Shown here piece by piece: positions 45,853-53,931 of a stretch of DNA of 64,000 nucleotides (within the stretch, counting starts at the first letter, position 1; each line of letters opens with the position of its first letter). Source of the DNA: Pedobacter africanus. Lineage in GTDB: Bacteria > Bacteroidota > Bacteroidia > Sphingobacteriales > Sphingobacteriaceae. The notes under the pieces are model-generated. The model was not told the origin of the DNA. It ran no database searches and was given only the letters and a program-made list of their open reading frames with translations. The stretch spans positions 1-64,000 of the forward strand of contig NZ_FWXT01000001.1 of assembly GCF_900176535.1 (NCBI RefSeq), read 5' to 3'. The translations under genes and the position numbers were made by a program.

Positions 45853-47877
45853 TTAAAACTGGCACCTTAGCTGTAACTTAACTTCTGTTTTCTTACTACC
45901 TTCAATTTCGTCTAAACCACTACCTATGGTTTCTACACCACCATAGCTGTAAATGGCAAACCTTCCCCATATGCCTACTTTTTTGAATGGCCGGTACCTC
46001 ACATTAACGTAAGTACGGATGCCTTTGCCAGAATAATTGCCCGATCCTGAACCATAAAGCACATCGTCTTCATAAGCATAAATCCTGCTATTATAGGATG
46101 GAGTGTTGAAATAAGCAAGTCGCATATTTCCAGATATGCGGGAAGACATAGGTGCGTAGCTTACATCCTGATACACAAGAAAGCCTGTTTCTGTTGGGTT
46201 ATCTCCCTTCTGATATTGGACAATTTCCACCCTTTGCTGAAAGCTGAATTTTCTATCGGGTTTCCAGTTCCCCTCCAGCCGGCAGCTTTGCTTAATCACC
46301 TTTAGCAGCCCCTTTACTGTACTCGCTGCATCAGGGTTTTGCAGTTTCTGTTCCCGCTTATACCTTATGACCGCCTTGAATATCTTTGCCCGGATATAGC
46401 TGAGCTGGCTTAAACCTTCGTACCCAGAGGAAGCAGCATCTACCCTATATTTTAACCATGGAAATTTAAAGTAATCGGTATAAACAGACCAGGTTAGGCT
46501 TTTGATGGGGCTGTAGTTTATCCCCGCATACCAGCCTTGTTCGTTATTCGCTTCAGTACCCTCGCCCACAGCACTGCTGAAAAAATTATGGTAATCTTTG
46601 CTATAATGTCTGTACAACAATACCGCAGATAGTTTAGGAGATAAAGTTGCTACTGCCCCATTAACCATAGCCCAGCCACTGCCGAGGCTATATGCAAGTT
46701 CACCATAAAAATAGGTATTCCTGAATGTGTAATTGTAATGCAGGCCGGTATTGGTTAATTGCTGACCTGTAAAGGCATATTTATTATACAAAGCCGTTCC
46801 GGTTACAAATTGGTGTTGGTAAGCAGATTGATAGCCAATAATCCCCATATTCAGGTTATCACTTAGATACTGTAATGTCCCGCCATAGACCAGTTGGCCC
46901 AGGGTCCGCTTGTTTTTAAGTTCTGTTTGCGTACGGTGCAGGCCGCTGATGTTGATGTTTGAAAGGGTAAAGCTCCCATCAGGTAAGGCTTTTAAACTGG
47001 CATCCAATTTTCTGTAGGAAACAAAAGGGCTGATGTGGATATTCCTACCCAGATCAATGGTACTGGCTGTGCCCCGGAAAAAGGAGGCTTCGTTGGCCGA
47101 GGTATAAGGCTTAAGGCCCATATCTTTGGCAGCTACGCTGGTTACATCAGGCCCTTTGCCAAATGCAAAACCAGACCACAGGGTCAATCCCTGGCCAAAT
47201 TGCAGGCTGTAATCACCTAGCACCAGCTTTTTAAGCCTGCCCAGCTTAAAAAATGCAAGATGGCCAGACAAGTGATCCATACCTGTTTTTTTGTTGAACA
47301 ATGTTTCTCCGGCATCTTTTTCCATTACCAGCGCGGCCGACAGTATATTTGAAAACTGGTACTTATACCTTAGCAATACCTTTTCGGGGCTACCTAAATA
47401 CCTGCTCCCCGGAAGCGCCTTAAATCCCTTTTGCTGCTGCATTAACCGGCTATACCTTACAATCAGGTCATGACTACCTCCGGTTAGCAGATTTTTTGCT
47501 TTTAACTGCGCATAGTCTTCGGCTGAACTCAGGCATACAAAAGGTAAAAGCCTGTTAATGGTTGTGATATCAAAGCCGGGTATGGCCTGCAACTCCAATA
47601 CATCCAGCAATTTGGCATTACTGTTTAGGTAATTAAAGAAACTGGCTATCTGTGCTGCCGACAGAAACACCAGGTTCTTTAATTCTTCGGGCTTGGTGCG
47701 GTTAAGGTTAATAGGATGCTTGCGAAAATGAGCAAGCTTTTCGGTTAGTTCAGACAGGTCAGCATCCTCCGGTATATTTTCGGCAAGGCTTTCTATAATG
47801 TCCTTAATCTTTTCATCTTCCTGGGCAAGGCCGTTGAGGCTAACCAGCAGTAAAAATAATACGCATAATCTTCTCAT
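45853..47877 (-). CDS. Helix-hairpin-helix domain protein with C-terminal beta barrel
   Basis: About 674 residues from the ATG at 47877; a TTG at 47916 would overlap the gene before it. Signal peptide MRRLCVLFLLLVSLNGLA. Residues ~45-125 have tandem helix-hairpin-helix motifs like ComEA (PINLNRTKPEELKNLVFLSA, ELQAIPGFDITTINRLLPFV). The rest is beta-strand rich with many aromatic/Gly alternations (YSLQFGQGLTLWSGFAFGKG) and ends in a Phe (LRCQF), as in outer-membrane barrels. The HhH part could bind DNA at the outer membrane for uptake, or a different ligand; this is inference. Lies 17 bases past the small gene at 47894. Confidence 0.75.
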   Translation of the reverse strand: MRRLCVLFLLLVSLNGLAQEDEKIKDIIESLAENIPEDADLSELTEKLAHFRKHPINLNRTKPEELKNLVFLSAAQIASFFNYLNSNAKLLDVLELQAIPGFDITTINRLLPFVCLSSAEDYAQLKAKNLLTGGSHDLIVRYSRLMQQQKGFKALPGSRYLGSPEKVLLRYKYQFSNILSAALVMEKDAGETLFNKKTGMDHLSGHLAFFKLGRLKKLVLGDYSLQFGQGLTLWSGFAFGKGPDVTSVAAKDMGLKPYTSANEASFFRGTASTIDLGRNIHISPFVSYRKLDASLKALPDGSFTLSNINISGLHRTQTELKNKRTLGQLVYGGTLQYLSDNLNMGIIGYQSAYQHQFVTGTALYNKYAFTGQQLTNTGLHYNYTFRNTYFYGELAYSLGSGWAMVNGAVATLSPKLSAVLLYRHYSKDYHNFFSSAVGEGTEANNEQGWYAGINYSPIKSLTWSVYTDYFKFPWLKYRVDAASSGYEGLSQLSYIRAKIFKAVIRYKREQKLQNPDAASTVKGLLKVIKQSCRLEGNWKPDRKFSFQQRVEIVQYQKGDNPTETGFLVYQDVSYAPMSSRISGNMRLAYFNTPSYNSRIYAYEDDVLYGSGSGNYSGKGIRTYVNVRYRPFKKVGIWGRFAIYSYGGVETIGSGLDEIEGSKKTEVKLQLRCQF

Positions 47878-47893
47878 TTTGAGCAACACCCAT

Positions 47894-48418
47894 TTATTTC
47901 TCAGTACTGGTTCCAATAAACCGGAAAGTCATCAGCCGCATTTCTTTATGATCATATATATGCAAGGTCTTGTACCTGTTGTTTATCTCGGCAGCATGAA
48001 TGCTGTGTTTTTCATTTTCTGATTTGAGTTGTTGTGCCGTGGTTGCGCCATAAAATTCCCTTCCGTGAATAGCGGTAAGACGCCGGTTATATTGCTCTAT
48101 TTTTTGTTTGAGGTTATCCTTTTTTAGCTTTTGAAGCTCTGCTGTTAACAGGAACCATTCTGTTTGAAAATCGGTTAAAAACAGCTTGACAATAATATAT
48201 AGCTCTATTACCTCTGTATTTTTGTTAAATTTTATATGTGCAATGTGCCACTCTTTACCTAAGTCTTTTACAACACTGAAATCTTTTAAAGACTTTCGTA
48301 TACCAGAATAAAAATAATGAAGAATATGCGCGTAATATTCCTCAAATGTGGCTTTAAATAGCGCTTTATCTTGTTTAGGCAACTTATATTTATGGTCTGT
48401 ATTGGTTAATTTTCCCAT
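47894..48418 (-). CDS. Hypothetical 174-residue protein
   Basis: Begins MGKLTNTDHKYKLPKQDKAL. No signal peptide or membrane span. Middle part has EYYAHILHYFYSGIRKSL, then a coiled region (ELQKLKKDNLKQKIEQYNRR). Family not recognised. It overlaps the 58-residue frame before it by 13 bases and is 16 bases before the HhH/beta-barrel gene, so all three are likely one operon. Confidence 0.6.
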   Translation of the reverse strand: MGKLTNTDHKYKLPKQDKALFKATFEEYYAHILHYFYSGIRKSLKDFSVVKDLGKEWHIAHIKFNKNTEVIELYIIVKLFLTDFQTEWFLLTAELQKLKKDNLKQKIEQYNRRLTAIHGREFYGATTAQQLKSENEKHSIHAAEINNRYKTLHIYDHKEMRLMTFRFIGTSTEK

Positions 48419-48582
48419 GAGTAATTAGCTTGGTTATTTATTAAGGTTAGGTTTTCATTAGCTTCGGTGAAAAAGCTGAGTATAGCTTGCTGCTGTTGTA
48501 TTTCGGTTATCCGAAACTGATCCGTTACAGATACTTCAGCAAAAAATTCGGTAATGACATAACTGATTAAAATTGGTTCCAT
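48406..48582 (-). CDS. Possible small protein, 58 residues
   Basis: From the ATG at 48582: MEPILISYVITEFFAEVSVT, then helical FRITEIQQQQAILSFFTEAN. Stops at 48406, overlapping the next gene's start by 13 bases. Not recognised. The overlap and steady amino-acid use support it, but no domain does. Confidence 0.45.
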   Translation of the reverse strand: MEPILISYVITEFFAEVSVTDQFRITEIQQQQAILSFFTEANENLTLINNQANYSWEN

Positions 48583-48614
48583 TCTATTTCTATTTAGAAA
48601 ATTTCTTAAGCCTT

Positions 48615-48656
48615 AAAAAAGGGATGTCCGGTGGGACCAGAAACCGGAACATCCCT
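48615..48656 (-). terminator. Terminator of the AsnC gene
   Basis: AGGGATGTCCGGT at 48620-48632 pairs (with one bulged base) with ACCGGAACATCCCT at 48643-48656. On the minus strand a T run (TTTTTT) follows. It lies about 60 bases past the AsnC stop. Confidence 0.75.
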
Positions 48657-48713
48657 AAAAACATCTGCCGCAAAATTGGAAAGCGATAAACCAATAGGTA
48701 CGGCCAGACATTT

Positions 48714-49223
48714 TTAATTTATCAGCCCGTTATCGGTCTTATTGCTGTTAAAAATATCATTGAGCTGATTGCGCTCAACCTCCCGCGCTTCATTCGGTAT
48801 ATAGAAACTGCGCATAGACACCACATTTTCCATATCCATTAGCTTACTCGCTACATTGCGGTGAAAATCGTACATATCGCTAAGCAAAATGTGGAATAAA
48901 AAGTCAAAGCAACCATTTACACGGTAGCTGTTAACAATCTGGGGTATACCTTCTATTTCCTTCCGAAAAGCCCATACATGCTCATCCTTATTGCTATACA
49001 AGCGTATACCTGCAATGAACAATAACTTCTTTTCAATTTTCGACCGGCTCAATACAGTCGCATAGCCTTTGAGGTATTCATCCACCTCAAGTTTCTTCAT
49101 CCGCTCAACAATGTCGGCTGCTGGTATATGTAAAATGTCTGAGAGTTCCGTTAAACTGATCCTTGAATTCTGCTGGAGCCACATCAGGATCTGAATGTCT
49201 TTTTCGTCTAGATTTAAAGCCAT
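48714..49223 (-). CDS. Lrp/AsnC family transcriptional regulator
   Basis: 169 residues. Winged helix at LDEKDIQILMWLQQNSRISL and SDILHIPAADIVERMKKLEV; the ligand domain follows (GCFDFLFHILLSDMYDFHRN). Starts at the ATG at 49223. It is divergent from the histidine kinase, and the gap between them carries inverted repeats near its own promoter box, so it likely regulates itself and perhaps the kinase. Confidence 0.85.
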   Translation of the reverse strand: MALNLDEKDIQILMWLQQNSRISLTELSDILHIPAADIVERMKKLEVDEYLKGYATVLSRSKIEKKLLFIAGIRLYSNKDEHVWAFRKEIEGIPQIVNSYRVNGCFDFLFHILLSDMYDFHRNVASKLMDMENVVSMRSFYIPNEAREVERNQLNDIFNSNKTDNGLIN

Positions 49224-49242
49224 AGTGTTTTAGTTTGATGGC

Positions 49243-49340
49243 CAAACATAAATACTATATTTCACATTAAGAAATATAATTTAATTTTTAAAGAATTAAA
49301 TTATATAATTATTTGCATTTTATTTCACTATAAAGAAATA
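49243..49340. promoter_or_regulatory. AsnC promoter box and palindromic operator-like sites
   Basis: On the minus strand, TATGTTTG (complement of 49243-49250) fits TAnnTTTG and lies 20 bases before the AsnC start. Next to it is an AT-rich palindrome at 49257-49277 (ATATTTC-N7-GAAATAT). A second perfect 12-bp inverted repeat lies at 49275-49286/49294-49305 (TATAATTTAATT), and a second TATTTC-N8-GAAATA site at 49321-49340. The first and third sites also look like direct repeats of each other. Such spacing fits Lrp-type binding. Confidence 0.5.
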
Positions 49341-49458
49341 TTAACCAGCATTCTATAATATACTTCGATATATTGGAAATTTAATCTAGCATTTTTATGC
49401 CTGTCCCGCCTTAGAATCATAGAAAAAACTTGCTATATTGCTTAACTTTTTTGTTTCT

Positions 49459-51603
49459 ATGGATTTAAATAAGCGGAGGGGAATAAGCCCCGAGATGCTA
49501 AAGGTATTTGAAACCTTACCGGGAATGTATCTTGTGCTCTCCAGAGAGCTGATTATCCTTACGGCCAGTGATTTGTACCTGCAGGCCATGAGTAAAACCC
49601 TTGAGGCTATCCAGGGCAGGTATATTTTCGATGCCTTCCCTATAGATGAGAAAAAAGAAAACTCATTCAGGCTAAGGAGTGCTTTGCTGGATGTGGTGCA
49701 AAGCAAAAGGCCTGTTCAGCTTCCTGTGGCGCGCTTTGATGTGCCCGATCCTGAAAATAAGGGCGTAAAAACAGAACGCTATTGGCATACGCTGAACACC
49801 CCTGTACTGAATGATGCCGGCGACATCCGTTACATCATCCATTCGACCAATGAAGTAACCCAGCAGGTTATGGCCGAAAAAAAGCTGAGTATCAATCTGC
49901 AAAAACAAAAGACAGTTACCTTACAGGTTGCCCAACTGAACAAAAGGCTGGAGAAATTATTTGCCGATTTGCCGGCAAGGATAGCTGTATTTTCAGGGCC
50001 GCGACTGGTTTATGAATACACTAACCCCAGCTATCACGAACATTTCGGCTCCCGCGATCTGATCGGCAAACCTTTAATTGAGGCTCTGCCTGAACTGAGG
50101 GAGCATCCGATAGTAGATGAGCTGCGTAAAGTTTACCAGACGGGCATCACCTACGAGGCAAAGGAAATCTGCATACCCCTGCAAAACATTGAAGGCCAGC
50201 CGCTGGTTGACCACTATTTCAATTTTCTGTGCCAGGCCAGATTGGATGAGAACGGAGAGATCAACGGCCTCATCAGTTTTGCTTATGATGTTACTGAACT
50301 CGTATATGCCCGAAAAGACATAGAACTGCAGGAACAAATGCTGTTGACTGGAAACGAAGCCCTGGAAAGGGCCAATAAAGAGACTAAAGCCAGTATGGAA
50401 GAGTTGGTCACAATTACTGCCGAACTGAATGAGGCCCGTCAAAAACTACTGGTTTTTAACACCAACCTGGAACAGCAGGTAGGCCTGCGTACGCGCGAAC
50501 TGGAACTGGCCAAAAAAGTAAGGGTGGCCCAGCGCGAGCGTCTGGCCAGGTTCTTCACACAATCTCCCATAGGCATTTGTATTCTGGACGGGCCTCAGTT
50601 TATTTTTGAAATGGTGAACCCGGCATACCAGCAGCTTTTCCCGGGGCGGCACTTAACCGGATATTCGCTGGTACAGGCCCTTCCGGAGCTCAAAGACAAG
50701 GCCATTTTAGATATTTTAAAAGATGTTTACCGCACCGGCAAACCATTTGAAGGCAACAGGCACCATGTGCTGCAGGTGCTTACAGAAAATGACCTCATTG
50801 AAGACCGTTACTTTAATTTCATTTACCAGGCCAGGCACAATGACAAAGGCAATATAGACGGCATCCTGGTATTCGCTTTTGAAGTGACCGCCATGGTGCG
50901 GGTAGAAAAACGACTGAAAGAGGAACAAAAGAAGAAAGACGAGTTTTTGTCTATTGCCAGTCATGAGCTGAAAACCCAGCTCACCAGTATCCAGGCATTT
51001 AACCAGCTCATGGACCAGACCAATGACCTTGCTAAACACCGCAGCTTTATTCACAAATCGGCCGAGAGCATCTGGCGCCTCAATAAACTGATCAACGACC
51101 TGCTGGATGTGACCAGGATCAATTCCGGAAAAATGCAGTACAGCATGGAAGAATTCAGCTTTGATGAGATGCTGAAACAGACCATAGAAAACATGCAGCT
51201 GGTCACAAAATCGCATAAGCTGGTTTTTAAAAAGAATGAGCCTGCCAGGCTTTATGGGGATAAGATCAGACTTGAGCAGGTGGTCAGCAATTTTCTGAAC
51301 AATGCGGTCAAGTACTCCCCTACAAAAGAATGGGTAGTGATAAACAGTGTGGTCATGAACAATGAGATCGTGGTGTCTGTTCAGGATTTTGGAATTGGCA
51401 TTGCAGCGGCCGACCTGCAGTACATTGCTGAACGCTATTACCGGGTAGACAATGCCAAAATGCGGTTTGAAGGGCTAGGCTTAGGTTTGTTTATTTCTGC
51501 TGAGATCTTAAAAAAACACGAGGGCAAATTCTGGATAGAAAGCGAGCCTGGCAAAGGTTCTGTTTTTTATTTTTCGCTTCCATTGATCACGCCGGCTTTA
51601 TAA
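49459..51603 (+). CDS. Soluble PAS-domain sensor histidine kinase
   Basis: About 714 residues from the ATG at 49459; a TTG at 49438 is in frame upstream. Three PAS-type repeats are visible, the second and third closely alike (FADLPARIAVFSGPRLVYEY, FTQSPIGICILDGPQFIFEM). A coiled coil links them. The kinase core has the H box (ASHELKTQLTSIQAF, His near residue 502), N box (NFLNNAVKYSP), G1 (DFGIGI) and G2 (GLGLGLFIS). No membrane segment, so it senses an internal signal. No response regulator is adjacent. Confidence 0.9.
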   Translation: MDLNKRRGISPEMLKVFETLPGMYLVLSRELIILTASDLYLQAMSKTLEAIQGRYIFDAFPIDEKKENSFRLRSALLDVVQSKRPVQLPVARFDVPDPENKGVKTERYWHTLNTPVLNDAGDIRYIIHSTNEVTQQVMAEKKLSINLQKQKTVTLQVAQLNKRLEKLFADLPARIAVFSGPRLVYEYTNPSYHEHFGSRDLIGKPLIEALPELREHPIVDELRKVYQTGITYEAKEICIPLQNIEGQPLVDHYFNFLCQARLDENGEINGLISFAYDVTELVYARKDIELQEQMLLTGNEALERANKETKASMEELVTITAELNEARQKLLVFNTNLEQQVGLRTRELELAKKVRVAQRERLARFFTQSPIGICILDGPQFIFEMVNPAYQQLFPGRHLTGYSLVQALPELKDKAILDILKDVYRTGKPFEGNRHHVLQVLTENDLIEDRYFNFIYQARHNDKGNIDGILVFAFEVTAMVRVEKRLKEEQKKKDEFLSIASHELKTQLTSIQAFNQLMDQTNDLAKHRSFIHKSAESIWRLNKLINDLLDVTRINSGKMQYSMEEFSFDEMLKQTIENMQLVTKSHKLVFKKNEPARLYGDKIRLEQVVSNFLNNAVKYSPTKEWVVINSVVMNNEIVVSVQDFGIGIAAADLQYIAERYYRVDNAKMRFEGLGLGLFISAEILKKHEGKFWIESEPGKGSVFYFSLPLITPAL

Positions 51604-51648
51604 TACCTTAACATTGCAACGATATTTTTGATCAAAAGCAAAAATGTC

Positions 51649-52290
51649 ATGAACAGTATTTTCAATTTTTTTACCCCTAAAGATAAATTGTTCCAGCCCT
51701 TGTTTGAACAGGCTGGAAGTAACCTGGTGTCTATAGCAGGGGCCCTGGTAAGTGCCGTAAATACACCCGGACAGGAACAACGCAAAGCCCATGTTAAGGA
51801 AATTGAAAAGCTGGAACAGGCGGGCGATGATATTACACACGCCATTTTTCTAGGTCTCGGAAAAACTTTCATCACGCCTTTTGACCGGGAAGACATCCAT
51901 GCCCTGGCCAGCTCAATAGATGATATTGCAGATTACATTTATGCAGCAGGAATGAACCTGGACCTGTACAATGTAAAAACCATCAACAAGGCCATGATCA
52001 GTCTGGCCGAGCTGCTGCTCGAAATGTGTACCGACCTGCACAACGCCATTAAAGAACTGCGCAGTTTCAGGAATACAGACCTGATTGCCGAAGTATGCTT
52101 AAGGATCAATGCCGGAGAAGGCCGCGCCGATTACATCTGCAATACCGAAGTGGCCAGCTTGTTTGACCACGAACGGGATGCCATTGAGCTGATCAAACAG
52201 AAAGAAGTATTGCAGATGATGGAAACGGCCAGCGATAAATGCGATGACGCAGCCAATGTACTGGAGACCATCCTGATCAAGAATGGCTAG
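51649..52290 (+). CDS. DUF47 family (PhoU-like) protein
   Basis: 213 residues from the ATG at 51649. Helical bundle with the PhoU-like metal patterns (KEIEKLEQAGDDITHAIFLG, FDREDIHALASSIDDIADYI, DDAANVLETILIKNG). DUF47 proteins usually pair with a Pit phosphate permease and tune its activity. No permease is adjacent here; the next gene is PhoX-like. Confidence 0.88.
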   Translation: MNSIFNFFTPKDKLFQPLFEQAGSNLVSIAGALVSAVNTPGQEQRKAHVKEIEKLEQAGDDITHAIFLGLGKTFITPFDREDIHALASSIDDIADYIYAAGMNLDLYNVKTINKAMISLAELLLEMCTDLHNAIKELRSFRNTDLIAEVCLRINAGEGRADYICNTEVASLFDHERDAIELIKQKEVLQMMETASDKCDDAANVLETILIKNG

Positions 52291-52389
52291 AACTGTTCTA
52301 AATTAGCCAGCTGCGTTACACTTAACATAGCCTTAAATTTGAGGCAATACTCCTGTCTTAAGTTTGTTACAGAAAACAAAAAACAAACT

Positions 52390-53865
52390 ATGACTAAAAA
52401 TCTATTCAAAAGAAAAACTCTGGCATTTGCCGTAGCAGGTTTTGTAGCTGCAGCCGTAGCGGTTACCGCATGTAAGAAAGATAAGAAAAACGATGATCCT
52501 TTAGATCTGAAGGATTATTCAGTTAACCCATCTTTAGTTAAAGCGTTGAGTGGTTTTGAAAGCCTTAAAATCACTACACTGATCAGTTCTGACGATGTTT
52601 TACCTGAATCGCCAAACTTTATCTTTGGTGCGCAACCAGATGGTGCCGGGATCATCAGAAACCCCAACGGACAAGGCTTTATCATGATCAATAACCACGA
52701 GATCCTGCAGTCGGTATCAAGGGTATATCTTGATAAGAATTTTAAGCCTGTTAAAGGAGAATACATTGTGGATTCAGATGGTGGTATGACCCGTCTGTGC
52801 TCTGCAACAATGGCAACCCCTGAAGAACATGGTTTTTCTAAACCTTTGTTTCTTACCGCCGGTGAAAGCGGCATTGAGTCTATGATCCACGCGATTGACC
52901 CTCTTGCCCCTGCCGATAAGAAAAACAACCAGCGTACAGTAAAAGCTTTGGGCAGATGGAGCGCCGAGAATGCTGTTCCATTGCCTAAAGGTGCTTTTGC
53001 AGGTAAAACCGTCATCATGATTGGTGAAGATGAAACAGACGGACAGCTGGCCATGTATGTTTCCAATACGCCTGGCGACCTGGAAAACGGGAAGCTATAT
53101 GTATTGAAACGTACAAATAACGACCCGGTTGAGACCAATATGACTAAGGGACAAAGCTATGATGTAGAGTTTGTGGAACTGGACAATGTAAAAACAAGCA
53201 CGGGTGCCCAGCTACAACAGCAAACAATAGACAAAAAGGCACTTTCACTGTCCCGTGTGGAAGATATTGACTACAGAAAAGGTAGCGCTGCCAATGGTCG
53301 TGAGGTTTATTTTACGGCAACAGGTGTGAGCCAGGCCGACAAACTAACACCTGTAGCTGGCAGGACTATGTGGGGACGCGTTTACAAACTTGTTTTTGAC
53401 GAAGGCAACCCTTTAAAAGGAAAATTGGAAGTTGCTGTTGATGGTGGCGATAATCCTGGTAAAAGTATCGTAAACCCGGATAACCTCTGCGTTACGGAAA
53501 ACTATGTTTACATAAAGGAAGACGGAGACTCATTTTATAAAAACAATGACCATGACGGTACGATCTGGCAGTTTGGCATTGCCAGCAAATCACTGAAACC
53601 AATGCTGCAAATGAACCACCGCAGAAATGAAGCTGCCTTCAATGCAAAATACAACTCTGTAAACAGTCAGTTGCTGAGCAGCTGGGAATATGGTGCCATG
53701 TACGACATTTCAAATTTAACGGGTATTCCCGATACGTTTATCGTAAACCTGCACCCGCACACCTGGCAGGATGCAAAATATAAAAATGCAGATGGGGGCT
53801 CGGCCCGTTTAACAGATAATAGTGAAGGCGGACAAGTTGTAATTGTTCGCGGAGTAGCAAGATAA
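52390..53865 (+). CDS. PhoX-type (DUF839) alkaline phosphatase lipoprotein
   Basis: About 491 residues from the ATG at 52390; an upstream in-frame start at 52339 would precede the signal. Lipobox at AVAVTAC. PhoX hallmarks: GQGFIMINNHEILQSVS, then DSDGGMTRLCSATMATPEEH, MIGEDETDG and NPDNLCVTENYVYIKEDG. PhoX enzymes use calcium and iron to release phosphate from esters. The gene ends with a terminator and is followed by a cytochrome peroxidase gene. Confidence 0.85.
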   Translation: MTKNLFKRKTLAFAVAGFVAAAVAVTACKKDKKNDDPLDLKDYSVNPSLVKALSGFESLKITTLISSDDVLPESPNFIFGAQPDGAGIIRNPNGQGFIMINNHEILQSVSRVYLDKNFKPVKGEYIVDSDGGMTRLCSATMATPEEHGFSKPLFLTAGESGIESMIHAIDPLAPADKKNNQRTVKALGRWSAENAVPLPKGAFAGKTVIMIGEDETDGQLAMYVSNTPGDLENGKLYVLKRTNNDPVETNMTKGQSYDVEFVELDNVKTSTGAQLQQQTIDKKALSLSRVEDIDYRKGSAANGREVYFTATGVSQADKLTPVAGRTMWGRVYKLVFDEGNPLKGKLEVAVDGGDNPGKSIVNPDNLCVTENYVYIKEDGDSFYKNNDHDGTIWQFGIASKSLKPMLQMNHRRNEAAFNAKYNSVNSQLLSSWEYGAMYDISNLTGIPDTFIVNLHPHTWQDAKYKNADGGSARLTDNSEGGQVVIVRGVAR

Positions 53866-53884
53866 TTATCCCTGTATCCTATTG

Positions 53885-53920
53885 ATCCCTGCCTGTTTAA
53901 ATACGGGCAGGGATATTTTT
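53885..53920 (+). terminator. Terminator after the PhoX-type gene
   Basis: ATCCCTGCC at 53885-53893 pairs with GGCAGGGAT at 53906-53914, followed by ATTTTTAT. It stands 17 bases before the start of the peroxidase gene, so transcription into it is probably partial. Confidence 0.7.
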
Positions 53921-53931
53921 ATAAAAAGAAC

